Assembly: GCA_010015675.1 (NCBI GenBank)
Contig: ML976981.1
Coordinates: forward strand, 225,071-289,070
Direction of reading: 5' to 3'
DNA from: Byssothecium circinans
Lineage: Eukaryota > Ascomycota > Dothideomycetes > Pleosporales > Massarinaceae
Length of the DNA stretch: 64,000 nt
Below the pieces are notes generated by a model. It saw only the letters and a program-made list of their open reading frames with translations, ran no database searches and was not told the origin of the DNA. Every line of letters starts with the position of its first letter. The stretch's first letter is position 1. This document shows positions 45,090 to 56,415 of this stretch, piece by piece. Both the position numbers and the translations under genes were made by a program.

Positions 45090-46373
45090 TTAGACGAGAA
45101 TCCTTAAACTCTGTCCATGAAAAGAAATCCGACTCGCGCGCGCCATACGCCCCGTCTTCACAACCACGGCAGCCTCCTTCGCAACCTGATCATCGAAAGA
45201 TTCCGTATCAGCATCAGCCCCCTTCTCCTCGTAACCATCATCGTCAGACTCGTAATCATTGTCTGACTGGCTTGAATGCAGTGGCTCTTCCCATTCATCG
45301 TCGGACAGGGCGGAATGCAGGACTGAGGCACGACGCTGGAAGATGACTTCGTTGGGGAGCGGCGTAGGCGGCGTCTGCGTGAGAACGGGAAATGGGTAGG
45401 AGGTTCTTGTCTCCTCGGTGGGTTGTGCGGAAATGGAGAGAATTTCGATGTTGGGGGGAGAGCTGTCGTTTGGGGAGGAGGGATGGAGGAGCGTGCTGGG
45501 TTGGCGAGGTGGAAGGACGGGTCGGAGGAGTGGCACGGATGTGCAAATTGGAGAGGGCTCGGCGGTGATAGGTGGAGGGAGCGAGAGGATGGAGGTGAAG
45601 GATTTCGCGTTCAAAATGTCTTTCATAGGCATTTCAGCATCTGGTGATGATGGGCGGAGTAATGTGGAGTCTTGTCGCTCAGGTAGTGCGGCTGGCGGAG
45701 TGACGTCGCCCATCGAAAATGAGCGAGTGTATGTGTCATCCGCGGTCATGTCGACAGGCGATGAAGGATGGAGGAGCGTAGAATTCTTGCGTTCGGGAGA
45801 CGGTCTCCGTAGTATAGGTGACATCGATCTTTTAGGTGGCGTGATCTCTTTAGGTGATTGTGAGAAGAATACGTTGTTGCTCTTCTCGCTGTACCCGGTC
45901 ATCATCGAATCTGTAGATTCGCGACGAGTCAGTTCTTTCTTGAGGTTAGGTCTCCAACTCGAATTGCGACTGTCTGATCGCCGTGCACTTGAGGAGCTTT
46001 GTCTTGAGAACGTGGGCCATTTCATCTTTGGCATCTTCGCGGCCCGCGGAGAAAGAGTCGAGTCAGTCTCGTAGCCCTCTTCCTCCTGGATAACATCGCT
46101 GCAGTAGCCCGAATCGTAAGGTGAGTCCGACTCTTTCTTCTGAACAGAAGCTCGACTCCCTCTGCCACGCTCGGCAATGCCTCCTCTCCGTGCAAAGTAT
46201 CGAGGACCTCCGCAATGAATACACATCTTCCTCGTCAAGATGGGCCGGGGATGTTGTCGTACTCGAGAACATGGTTTTAGTCCAGAGAATGACCGGAATG
46301 CGTGGATGCAGTATTGCCAAATCGCAACGGTGTGACTGCAGGGAGTGTGATCGACAGGCAAGACCACACACAT
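45090..46373 (-). CDS. Hypothetical protein with Cys/His N-terminus and STLLxPSSP repeats
   Basis: 427 residues, single exon. The N-terminus has spaced Cys and His residues (MCVVLPVDHTPCSHTVAIWQ, then RKMCIHCGG), which could bind zinc; this pattern occurs at the start of many uncharacterised ascomycete proteins. The rest is Ser/Pro/Asp-rich and probably disordered. The motif (N/D/P)STLL(H/R)PSSP occurs three times, at regular distances, each followed by an acidic residue pair. A further region (SDNDYESDDDGYEEKGAD) is acidic and the very end is basic. The many SP sites would suit phosphorylation. No function can be assigned. Confidence 0.65.
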   Translation of the reverse strand: MCVVLPVDHTPCSHTVAIWQYCIHAFRSFSGLKPCSRVRQHPRPILTRKMCIHCGGPRYFARRGGIAERGRGSRASVQKKESDSPYDSGYCSDVIQEEEGYETDSTLSPRAAKMPKMKWPTFSRQSSSSARRSDSRNSSWRPNLKKELTRRESTDSMMTGYSEKSNNVFFSQSPKEITPPKRSMSPILRRPSPERKNSTLLHPSSPVDMTADDTYTRSFSMGDVTPPAALPERQDSTLLRPSSPDAEMPMKDILNAKSFTSILSLPPPITAEPSPICTSVPLLRPVLPPRQPSTLLHPSSPNDSSPPNIEILSISAQPTEETRTSYPFPVLTQTPPTPLPNEVIFQRRASVLHSALSDDEWEEPLHSSQSDNDYESDDDGYEEKGADADTESFDDQVAKEAAVVVKTGRMARASRISFHGQSLRILV

Positions 46374-46868
46374 TTTGATGGCGATGGAAAGAAAAGCTTC
46401 GTGGGGCTTGTGATGGTAATGTAGATGTCAGACCAGGGATAATCGAAAACGAAAATAGTAAAGACGCAGAAGTCGCTAAGAATGGCTAGGGTAGGGAAGA
46501 TATGTTTACAGGGCAAGAGAGGAGTGAGATGATGCAACCCGTGACGGGGGCATTGGCGGCCGCCTTATTATAAGTAATTGCCTTGCGTTGCCCATCTGCT
46601 CCCTGTGCCTCAATTTCGCCTGTCAAGAAGCGCCGAATCTGGGGATATTGTTGGCGTCTGGTCCAAGCGTCGGACATGCACCTGTAGGTGTCGGAATCCG
46701 GTTACACATAATTAGGAGCACTAGTATCCACTCCGGTGGTCTGAGCTCCATGATGGCGTTCTGATAAATAAACCCCGAATGCTCCCGCGCCACAATAATA
46801 ATAATGCACCTGAAAGGGAAGAGGTTGTCGTAAACAGAAATTTGACGCTATGAGCCTTTTGTGCGCCT
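46374..46868. other. Promoter of the STLLxPSSP gene / 3' flank of RNH201
   Basis: 495 bp with no gene seen. Confidence 0.4.
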
Positions 46869-47943
46869 TCAGAACACTTCCATCTCCACAGTGACGCGCT
46901 TGCCAAACCAATCCACGAGCTCGTCTCCGTCACTTTCGTTCCTTGCAACAAAATGATTCGTGATGCGCATATCCCCATTCGCATCGTCCTCGACAGGCCA
47001 ATCGACTGTGACGTCCTTGTTCTTGACCTCCAACTCTTGCCTCGCAGTTGACCAAGAGAACCGAGCTTCGCTCCCCCAACCAAAAAGAGGATCCATACTG
47101 TGCTTTATCCATGTAGACGTTCGACCATCGGATGGATATCCAGACCCCCATGCAGGCTCCGCAGGCTTTTCGGACCCACTAGTTGCTGCGGACTTATAGG
47201 GCTCCCAGGACACCTCGAGAGACGCATCGCGAGTGACCTTGGCGCACACTGACGCAGCACTGACTACGGGATAAAGGCTGTCAGCCTTTTTGGCAACCGT
47301 GATGCGCACTGTGGGCCAAATCCTTTCGAGCTTCTTTTGGTAGACCTCTGGCCTGCCGATTGTGTCGATGTATATCTCCTTGATGTTGACACCTTTCGCC
47401 ATAACCCTTTTGATGAGGTCGATGGTTGCATCCATCGCTTGGGCGTTCAGGTTGTACTGTGCTGGCTGCAACATATCTGCAGAGATGTCGCGCGCCGACA
47501 GGCTCCGCGTCGCCCATCCGCATGCCTTGTGTAGGTCTGTATCTTTTGTGCATAGCTTACGCATGAGGTCGGAGCGGACTTCGGCAGATGTGACTTTGGA
47601 GTCCATGAAGTGATGAGTGTCGGCCAGCAGAGATTGCTGTAGCTCTAGAGGCAAGTATAGAAGCGCATAGACCATCGGACCTTCCGTAGTCAGTATGTAG
47701 TAATGTCAATAAGGCGAGCATGTTACCTAGGACGGGACCTCTGCCAGCCTCATCAACGCCCAAAACGCATTCTGTGCTCATGTCGTCTGAGATTTGCGAA
47801 GGTATGGGTGAGAAATGCGAGTACGACTTGCCCGCGAGAATGTCAGGCTTGGAGATTGAAGGCGCCATGAAGACCCCCGAGGTAGGTGTCTCTTGCTCAA
47901 TCTCCTGCGTATCCATCTCGATATCCTCCATTGTGTCGGCCAT
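46869..47943 (-). CDS. RNH201: Ribonuclease H2 catalytic subunit A
   Basis: Nuclear enzyme that removes ribonucleotides and RNA:DNA hybrids from DNA. Exons 47727-47943 and 46869-47680 (46-nt intron) give 342 residues. Catalytic motifs of the RNase HII family are all visible: GVDEAGRGPVLGPM (first Asp-Glu, split by the intron at VLG), MDSKVTSAEVR, EIYIDTIG (third Asp) and KKADSLYPVVSAASVCAKVTRD (fourth acidic residue with the Tyr of the ribonucleotide-sensing site). The ATG at 47943 was chosen; the frame stays open upstream to an ATG at 48138, adding an unlike sequence. Divergent from eIF2D. Confidence 0.95.
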
Positions 47944-48508
47944 GCTGCGATAGCGTGTGCGGTGCAATTGCTGCAGTGATATAATGTTAAGTGGTGAAGC
48001 AATGGAAGACGCGTTGGACCCTTGTTCGCGACGCGTTCGTGCCGGGCCATTCATCCTAGAAGACTTGGCAAAAGCGGCATCTTGCATAAGGCCGTCAACG
48101 GAAATGCAAAATCTACCCATTGCAGTAATTGGATCCAAGACACCCCTGTTTGAGCCTTCTGCTGTACCATCACACAGTGTTCGACAGCTCAGAGTAAACT
48201 GCCAGGATCAGCATGTTTCCGGTAAGCCCTCGTCGTGGCGTACTGCTCGCTTCAACCTTGCCAGAAGTATAACTCTTCAGAGGAAGGAATCCTTAATCCA
48301 AGGGATCAATCATTGCTTGCGGAAAAGACGCGTTGATGGGTCAGAATGAGTGAAGAAGACTCCGGTCACAGAACCCAAAAGACCCCGCACTAGCCCCCTT
48401 TTAGCCATCACCCCGCTGAGGTCATCGCCAACGACATTGAACATTAAGAGACGCGCTCGCGTTGTATCTCTCAATCAACATCACAGCGCCTTGTAGCAAC
48501 TTCTCATC
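47944..48508. promoter_or_regulatory. Divergent promoter RNH201/eIF2D
   Basis: 565 bp between the two start codons. No TATA box or other motif seen. Confidence 0.4.
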
Positions 48509-50694
48509 ATGTTCAAAAAGAAGCCCACAGTAAGCCTCCCACCCTCGCGTCTGCTTGCAAAGCTAATATTGGAATAGATTAAGCCTCTCAGCCCGCTCAA
48601 GTCCTCCGACCGCCGCAGGACCGCCGACCAGATCATCGCAGACTTCGGCATCGAGATACCAGTGAGCGAGAATGCAGATTCAGAAGACAAAGCAGCCCCT
48701 ACGGCAGGCCTCACAGCCCTGCGCAGGTCATTGCTGCCCGAGAACGCACTGTCGGCGCGCTTCACCACAACAGCAGGCCCAGATCTCAAGCAAGTCTCGG
48801 GCACCATCATAGTCGGGGCTCATGAGGGTACCGGCGATGAGCCGCGGATATTATGGGTCAAAGTACTCGACAAGACGTACCCAACAGGTTTGTCGACATT
48901 GAACAGCGAACGATGTCTCTCTAACAAGCACAGTGTATACACTCTGGCACAACCCTCGAATTATCCCCCTACTCCACACTCCCTCCTTCGTCGTCGAAAA
49001 GCTACAAGGCGGTGCTGATCTCATGACGCCTGGCCTACAACGAGGCCCTCCGTTTCCCAAGAAAGCCACCAGAGACGCCATTGTCGCCATCGCGTCGCTC
49101 GAGTCACCTACGGTACCGATGGCCGTTGGAAAGTGTCTGATCGATGTGAGCTCGTTGGACAAAGTACAAGGGATGAAAGGCCACGCTGTGGAAACTTTTC
49201 ATTGGGCTGGCGATGAGCTGTGGTCATGGAGCTCAGGAGGAAAGCCGGGCACGACCCCACCGGAACATCTTGAAGGCTGGGATGATGAGAACGATGAAGA
49301 TGCAGCACTGGCCTCGCAAGCAGCTGATATGGGCCTAGACGATGATGATGGTGGCGGTGTAGCTCTGGAAGCTGGTACGTGCCTTCCAGAGCTCTATGCA
49401 GAGCGTATCATTTTCTGCGTAATGCGGCTTGGCCGTACTTGATGAAATTGCACTAATATTTCCAATTGCAGATCCTACCGAGCGTTCAAAAGCCGAGAAG
49501 GCTCAAGATCTTGAAGGGGAAGATCCACCATCAATGAAGGACGCCTTGGAGGTCGTGGATGAAAAGGAGCTGTCCCAGAAAGGTATATTCTTCTCACGTA
49601 TATCAGAATTGCAGCACTCTAACATTCATACAGAGATTGACGATGCCTTCCGAGATGCCTTTCTCTATGGCGTACGACATCACATGGACCAGAACAAGGG
49701 CCACCCAAGCTATGGCCTCGAGTTCCCGCTTTCCCAATCCAACGTCATGTCACTCCTCGTCCAGCCTTTCTTACCAACGTATACACCTGCTCGAACGGCA
49801 TCACTGCAGATCAAGAAGACAAGCTGGAAAAACATCAAGAAATTCATTAAGTACCTGAGCAAACAGAAAATTGTCAAAAGCAAGGATCGAGACGGACATG
49901 AAGTAGTAATACTAGACATTGACTTCAAAGATCCCCAAATCGAGGCTTTCAAGCCGTATCGTCTACCAAAGAAAGATGCTCCCACCGCTTCCGGTCCCAA
50001 CGGCAAGCCTGCCGCACCGCTGCCCGCCGAGTCGTCTGTCGGCCAAACACTCAAAGTAGTTTCTTTACTCCGTCCAAAGGAGAAGGTTGCGCCTGTTTTG
50101 GTTGGTGCGAAGGCAGATCCTCGCGGTCTCTACACACCAGCAGAACTGAAGCAGATCCTGATAACGTACATTGAGGCCGAGAACCTGGTATCACCAAAGA
50201 ACAGACGAATCATCAACATCAATCCCCAGCTCGCAGACGCACTTCTCGGGTCCTCGGCCGCCGATAACGCAGCCCTCGCATCCGGCTCCATGACCCGCGA
50301 CGCACTCACCGAACGTATGGTCGCTGCCACATCTCCATTCCACACCATTCTCCGTAATGACGCCAAAGTCACCGACTCAAAACCAAAGGCCGGTGCACCG
50401 CCCAAGATCCAGATCGTCATGGAGACGCGTGGTGGGAACAAGACGGTGACAAAGGTGAGCGGCGTGGAAGTCTACTACATTGCGCCGCAGCCGCTCGCTG
50501 ATGAGCTGAGAAAGACGTGTGCTGGTAGCACAAGTGTGGATCAGTTGCAAGGAAGCAGCCCCAAGAATCCGGTTATGGAGGTCATGGTTCAAGGGCCGCA
50601 AAAGGATGCCATTATCAAGGCGTTAGAGAAGAGGGGTGTACATAGGAATTGGGTCGAAGTTGTGGATAAGACCAAGGGGAAGAAGAAGGGATGA
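48509..50694 (+). CDS. TMA64: Translation initiation factor eIF2D (Tma64/ligatin)
   Basis: Ribosome-associated factor that acts in non-canonical initiation and recycling of 40S subunits. Five exons: 48509-48529, 48578-48887, 48934-49374, 49472-49582, 49634-50694; introns of 46-97 nt; 647 residues. Exon 1 codes only MFKKKPT. Domains: an N-terminal ligatin-type segment, a PUA domain (about 125-185, with GADLMTPGLQ and AVGKCLIDVSS), an acidic linker, a SWIB/MDM2-like region (about residues 325-395, with SLQIKKTSWKNIKKFIKYLS), and a C-terminal SUI1/eIF1-like domain (IQIVMETRGGNKTVTKVSGV, near residue 535). A typical full-length member. Confidence 0.94.
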
Positions 50695-53600
50695 TTAATG
50701 GAAGAAATGGTTGTGATGGGGTATTTGTCGGTCCTTTAATCTAGCTCGAAGAATGTATCAATGAATGATGACATCGCTGCATTACGGCTGCCAAAGCTTC
50801 ACTCTTTCAGACCAACCATGACTTCAATTCTTAATTAACATTCTAGAGAACCAACACAATACCAGTGACAAAATCCATCTCCTGTCCAAACTACCCTATG
50901 TGTCGCCACAGCCACAGAAGCTTTAACAGGTTCACATTTCGACTCAGTCTACATCCAACCATCCAATCCTCTCACTTCCAACAAATACCCCCCAAATCAA
51001 CCAATTGAATGAAAACCACCCACCCTACACGTAACCCTCAACTACCACCCACCACCAGCAACCCAGAGACAAAATTATCCGTCATCCCAGCCCCCGCCTT
51101 TTCACTGTAGCCACTCCATCCCATCGACACAAACCCACCATGTGCACTAAACCCCTCTCAAACCTCGTGGATAAATCCATACCTTCAAGGATAAACTAAC
51201 TCCCATCCCCCACCCCCAAGCCAAGGGTTTAGCACAAACACATCCCGCCCTCCTTTTCTCCCGGGGAAGTATCGTCGATCCCTCGATACGAACGCACCAA
51301 GCAGGAAGAAACTAAAGAAGAGTCTACTGTAAAAAGCTGATTGATTGATAGAAAGATAGATTGATAGATTGATCATCCATCGTCATGATTACAGCTCGGG
51401 CGAGCAAAACGCCGAAAAGAGCGAGGGCTGAGTTGAGGGCTGAGTTGACGGCTGGAGCTGAGGGCTAGAAGGCGAAAAGCGAAAAGTTTATTTATCGGAT
51501 CAGAGGGAGGTGTGGAGGCGAAGTTCTGTCCTTCCTTGTTCCCGTTTCCGTTTTCCCACTGCCATTTACCGTTCCTCGCATCCGCGGCTCAAATCGCGCA
51601 AGATATGGCTATGGTAGCGTGACCCAGTGTTATGAGTGGGTTTTATACATGTACTGGTACTTTTGAAGAGTTTCTTTCACTCTTTTCCTTTTTTTTCTTT
51701 TTAATTCCCGACTGTCGTCGAAATCTACGGGACGCGTGAACCGACGACACCCGACACCGACATCGACATCGATCTCGACCCCCACGCCCACAGCCCTACA
51801 ACCCTACAATTCTTCTTGTTCAAACCGTATGAGCGTCCTCACGCATCACCGAATGCCAATGCTATCGCAAGACAAGGCCAAACCACAATGGAAAAAAACC
51901 ATCGAAACAGAATAATGGGAAAGTAAAGCAAGAAAGAAAAATTTTCCCCACCGGAAGTCTCCGACAACAACCTCCCCAGACTTTGCCAGACGACCTAGGA
52001 AAACATTCCCCCATGCGCCTTACTGCACATGGGATGGTTTCCGACATGCCAAAAACCCCCCCAAAAAACCGGAAAGGCTCCGAAGCAAGGCGGAAGCCGG
52101 CGCTATTATTTGATTCGAAGCGAAAAAAAAGCGCCCGAAAACCTTGCGGTCCGTCAATGCCGTTCGCATCCCTGGAGTAGAGCTTGCTGGGCTACCCATT
52201 ACTTCTCGGCCTACATAAACGCCATCTAAGTTATTAGTGCCACCCACTGTGCTGGATTCCAGCCCTGCGACTGCCCCCAAGCCACCCAACCGTCGCGGGT
52301 ATTACCCGATTGTACATGTACACTAGGGAGGTGCTGCAGTGAGCCTGGCGCCATGGATGAGGAGATCTTGGCTTCTTGGGAGGGTCTTGTCTAGTGTATA
52401 CTACTACATGGTGAGTTGATCCGAGCTTGCCGTATGCGACGGCGGTATCAGTGTACGGTATCGGTATCATGGGAGAGCAAGACAGAATGAACAATTTGAA
52501 GGGCCGAGGGAAGCCACTGATGGTTTACGGAAAGGAGACCGCAGTAAGTATTGATAGTGGGAGTCGGGAGACGGGCGAGAAGAGGAGAGAACGAGCGCGG
52601 GGGTAGCATTAGCACACTTGGCAAGATTGTGTCCGAGATCGCAGTGTAAAAGGTTAGAGATATATGGAATCGTTGAAGTAGGGTTTACCTCGTAGTGGTA
52701 GCGGATTGAGAGATTTGTGGGATACGAAGTGACGTGAAGCACGAATGGATCGTGGTGAGGTCGGTATGGTCGGATATCCTAAACGGGGTTTTGGTGCGAC
52801 GGTCGCTCTCCCGTAGTATGTGTACGATGTACGAAGAGATGGAAAAGCATTTCCATACTTGGCTTTGATGATGGTGACGAGACGAAGGCGACTGCATAAG
52901 TGCTGACAGGACGATCCCAAATATGTATGCGCGACGCGGGAGGATCGGTGACGGACAATGGCACTCTTTCGCACAAACTACGACTGATGGAGGGAACGGT
53001 GCAAGCAAGCATTCGAGAGTAAAAGCAAGACGTAGGTAACGAAGGCAACTGCAAGGAAAATACCGCAGTAGCTTATCCAACTACTGCGAGAATGGCCTCA
53101 TAACTGCACGCGCTAGCAGTGATGTTGGACTGTTTTTGCCTTCGCTCCAGTTTTAGGAGGCCGGCCTGATGTTTTTGTTCCTCGTAAACCAGACTGAGAT
53201 TGTGCAATTTATTGCCGTCGAGGCTAGTTTGGGGTCTAGAACCGTGTCTGCATGGCCTGACATCAGACAAGCTCATCGGTAAAGCAAAGGTGGAGATGGT
53301 GGATGACAGACGAATGCGAACGCGTCGAGGAATGTGAAGGAGTGGGGACAGCCGGGACGGGAAGTACCATTTATATAGAATCATGCATGCCGATTGTTGG
53401 GGTTGAGGTCTGCGCTTAAGGAAGGCGTACCAGTACTTGTATCCATAGCGACGCGCACTGCGCAACACCGGCGCTGCTCATCCATGGCTGGATTGGCCTA
53501 CTGCATGCGGTAAAGTGATGGACAGGCGACCGGCGACCGGCGACAGGCGACAGTATCGCGGCGGCTTCGAATACAGGTGTGGAGGTGCTTGTTATGGTGC

Positions 53601-55280
53601 TGCGGAGACGTGGGTGATTAGTGGCGGGGATAGAGCGCCAAATGCGCCGGGGCTGCATCGCATGGCTTTTGATATTTAACTATCGCGTCGTCCGCCGTTG
53701 GTGAATGCAGGCATTCTATATCGAGCCGCGAGTCTATGCAGGCATCTTGGAATGACATGCAGAAGTGCGGAAATCGATGCAGTGTCCTGAGGGGCTGCTG
53801 CCACGCATGGCTGCAGTTGGAAGGTTCCGCAGGCCTGTCATATTGCCTGGTGTGCAACGACATCCGCGGAAATCGGTGCATGTGGAATGTGTTGTGAGAG
53901 ATACGGTCGCTCAAGTCATATCAACAGCCGTTGCTTTGAAGAGGGTACGCAGAGAGCACTGCTCCGCTCGAACGGTTGTCAAACCCAGGCAAGATCAGAG
54001 AACAATGCAGTCCTGGAGTACCGTACCGTCGGGTCGCGTCTAACGAGACGGCTGCAGTCTTGATAGTGTTATGATATCACTGCGCCGATTTGTCTGCACC
54101 CGTTTACCTTTCCGTGCTTTCTGGCTGTTTTGGATTGCTCGGGTCCTCACCCGTTGTAAGTTTCGACGTCCCGAGCCGAGAAGCTACGGCTCAATTGAAC
54201 CCTGTCGACCTCACCTACCTCTAGGTGTCCGCGCCTTCGCATCATTTTGGAAGTAGAAACTACCTAAGGAATGCTTCTCGATTGCTGAGCCTTCGAGTTT
54301 CTGAGTATCCTACCATCGGGTTATAGCCTTGGAAGTCCCGACATCTAGCTGGGAGGTCCCGGCCTCAATGGGTGGTAATGCTGGTCTGAATACGCCCTGG
54401 ATTGCCATTATTATTCAAGTCCAAAACAGGACATCGAGATCTATGCGCAGACTCGACAGATTGTCCACCGTTCAAGTACCGCAGACGCTGCGGGACAGAC
54501 ACAACCCAATCTTCTGGCGACAATTTGGACCATTCCACATCGATTGATAGTTCTGAAGACCTCTTAGTCTGGTAGCACTTATTGAAATTCTACGATGAGG
54601 CTAGCTTCGTGAAGCTGTGTGGTCGAGGTGGACATACGATTCCCGAATGGATGAACGGGACTGGTGGGTGGATCAAGTCTGAGAGGAGGGATGCAGCATT
54701 GAGTGCTTCAACCGAGAAGGGAAAATCGGGTGGAGAGGGAGCGTCTCGGGATTCTGTGAAGGTAGCGTGCCAGTTGATTGATGTCAAGCGCAGCGTCCAC
54801 CAAGCGGGCTTGCTCTGGAAAATGAGCTCCATGGTTATGCGTAAGCAAATTTGATATGACCTGGGTGCGAAGGCGACGCTTCATGGTTCTACTTCTATGT
54901 GATGTGGTCTTGGAGACTAACCATGCACGCAGTGTCCGGACAGAAACGATGCTGATTGCTGATTCAGGCGGTTATCTGCGGGCCACTGGCCGACTGCAAA
55001 CGAATCAGAACCTTCCCTTGTGCCGATGCGGCTGGCCTCAAAGTCAGGCCCAGTTCCGAGATTCTCACCACCGCGACGGGTCGGAGCATGGGCTTGCACC
55101 GACGACGGTTAAGCGGATAAAGGTTGCCAATAACATGGCGCAGAGGGTGCAGGCGAATGAGCAACCGGCGACGTTTCTCTTACGCGACAGGTGCAGTGCG
55201 GCCGTTATGCCATGCAGAGTTTTGAGTTTTTACATCGGAATGGCAGAGGCGGATGACGGGGGCCTGGGGAAGATACATGT

Positions 55281-55325
55281 AGGCACGATAGGCACGATAG
55301 GCACGATAGGCACGATAGGCACGAT
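55281..55325 (+). repeat. Tandem repeat, 9-bp unit AGGCACGAT x5
   Basis: Five perfect copies of AGGCACGAT in a row. Confidence 0.9.
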
Positions 55326-55758
55326 AGGGCAGAGGGAGCGGCTAGCACAGAGTTGATTCAGACTGCTCCACACAAGCTCGGCGCCGTGAATCGTGATGGC
55401 TTCGAGGTGGTGCAGTGGAGCAGTGGAGCAGCAGCGCAGAGAGAGTGCAGTGTCTTGATGAACTAACTGCAGGCCCTGAGGCGAGATGAGGCGAGATCTG
55501 CACGCCAGGATGCGCAAGAACCTGGCCGCTATGATCTCCCGCTCGCGTCGTCGAGGCTCGTCAAAACTCGAGAACCACATGGGGATCATGGACACGGCGA
55601 ATAATAATTGGGGCCTGCAAGCAAGCTCTCGTCACCTCACCGCGGGCCAGCCAGGCCTTATACACGCCCAGCGCTCGCCAACGCGTCCTGGCCGTTGGAG
55701 GCTCGACACAGGCCAATCGCCGACGCGAAGTACAGGTACAAAGGCTTGCGGGTAGGGT

Positions 55759-55795
55759 GCACTGTGGACTGTGGACTGTGGACTGTGGACCGTGG
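55759..55795 (+). repeat. Heptamer repeat ACTGTGG
   Basis: CACTGTGG then ACTGTGG units in tandem, the last one changed to ACCGTGG. Confidence 0.7.
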
Positions 55796-56415
55796 TTCGC
55801 ACCGCGACAGGGAAGGCCCTTGGCACAGCGATTGACGGCGAGGCACGGAAGCCTGAGCGTCGTCGGGAGAGGGGAGAGGTCCGATTTAGTGTGCACTGTG
55901 CAGACCTGCGCTGGGGAGACGGAATTGTGAATTACTTACTATACACTCGTTCGCATCTCTTCGCATTCGTTCGCCGTCCCCCAGCACTTGAGACGACGTT
56001 CCATTTTCCATCCCATTTTCCATCCCATCCGCCTTGCGACCAATCCACACCAGTCATAGCTAAGCTGCACGCTCCCAATTCGCTGCACCCCTGCTGCCCC
56101 GCCACTTAACAACCACTACAAACTGTGTGGTTCAGACGAACGCTCCCCAGCGATCAGAGGGACTCGACCGCTCGACTATTTTCTATCGAAGCTCTGTGCA
56201 GGTAGCATTTGCTCACACAGATCTTTCCTACCGTCGCTTATCTTGTTTCTTCCAGTTCCTTCCACCGTTCTGTCCACCCACTGCCTCCACTCCTTCCACT
56301 CCTTCCCTCCTTCCACATTGGATCGCTTCTTCCAGCCTCACCACTGCTGCATTTGCTGCTTTCAAGCATCGTCTCCTCCACGATTGTGTCTCATATCATC
56401 ATCGCCTCCTCCACC

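Larger units (their letters stand above)
50695..56415. other. 5.7-kb gene-free upstream region of the Mga2/Spt23-like factor
   Basis: No convincing gene on either strand. Open frames up to 166 codons are tied to low-complexity DNA. Short tandem arrays occur (53524-53555, 55281-55325, 55759-55795) and GATT/GATA repeats near 51340-51375. The last about 200 bp before the next gene is strongly CT-rich (CTTCCACTCCTTCCACTCC), as in fungal 5' leaders, so at least part is a long promoter and leader. Confidence 0.55.

Noticed and set aside
47943..48138. N-terminal extension of RNase H2A from an upstream ATG
   Set aside because: The extra residues are unlike the family, which normally starts shortly before the DEAGRG motif.
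53073..53468. 131-codon minus-strand open frame in the 5.7-kb gap
   Set aside because: Composition and overlap with several other frames suggest chance; no motif seen.
55281..55325. CRISPR-like array
   Set aside because: Units are contiguous 9-mers without spacers, in a fungal genome; a plain tandem repeat.
54856..55356. 166-codon open frame ending in GTI repeats
   Set aside because: Its C-terminus is produced by the AGGCACGAT tandem repeat; the rest shows no family features.
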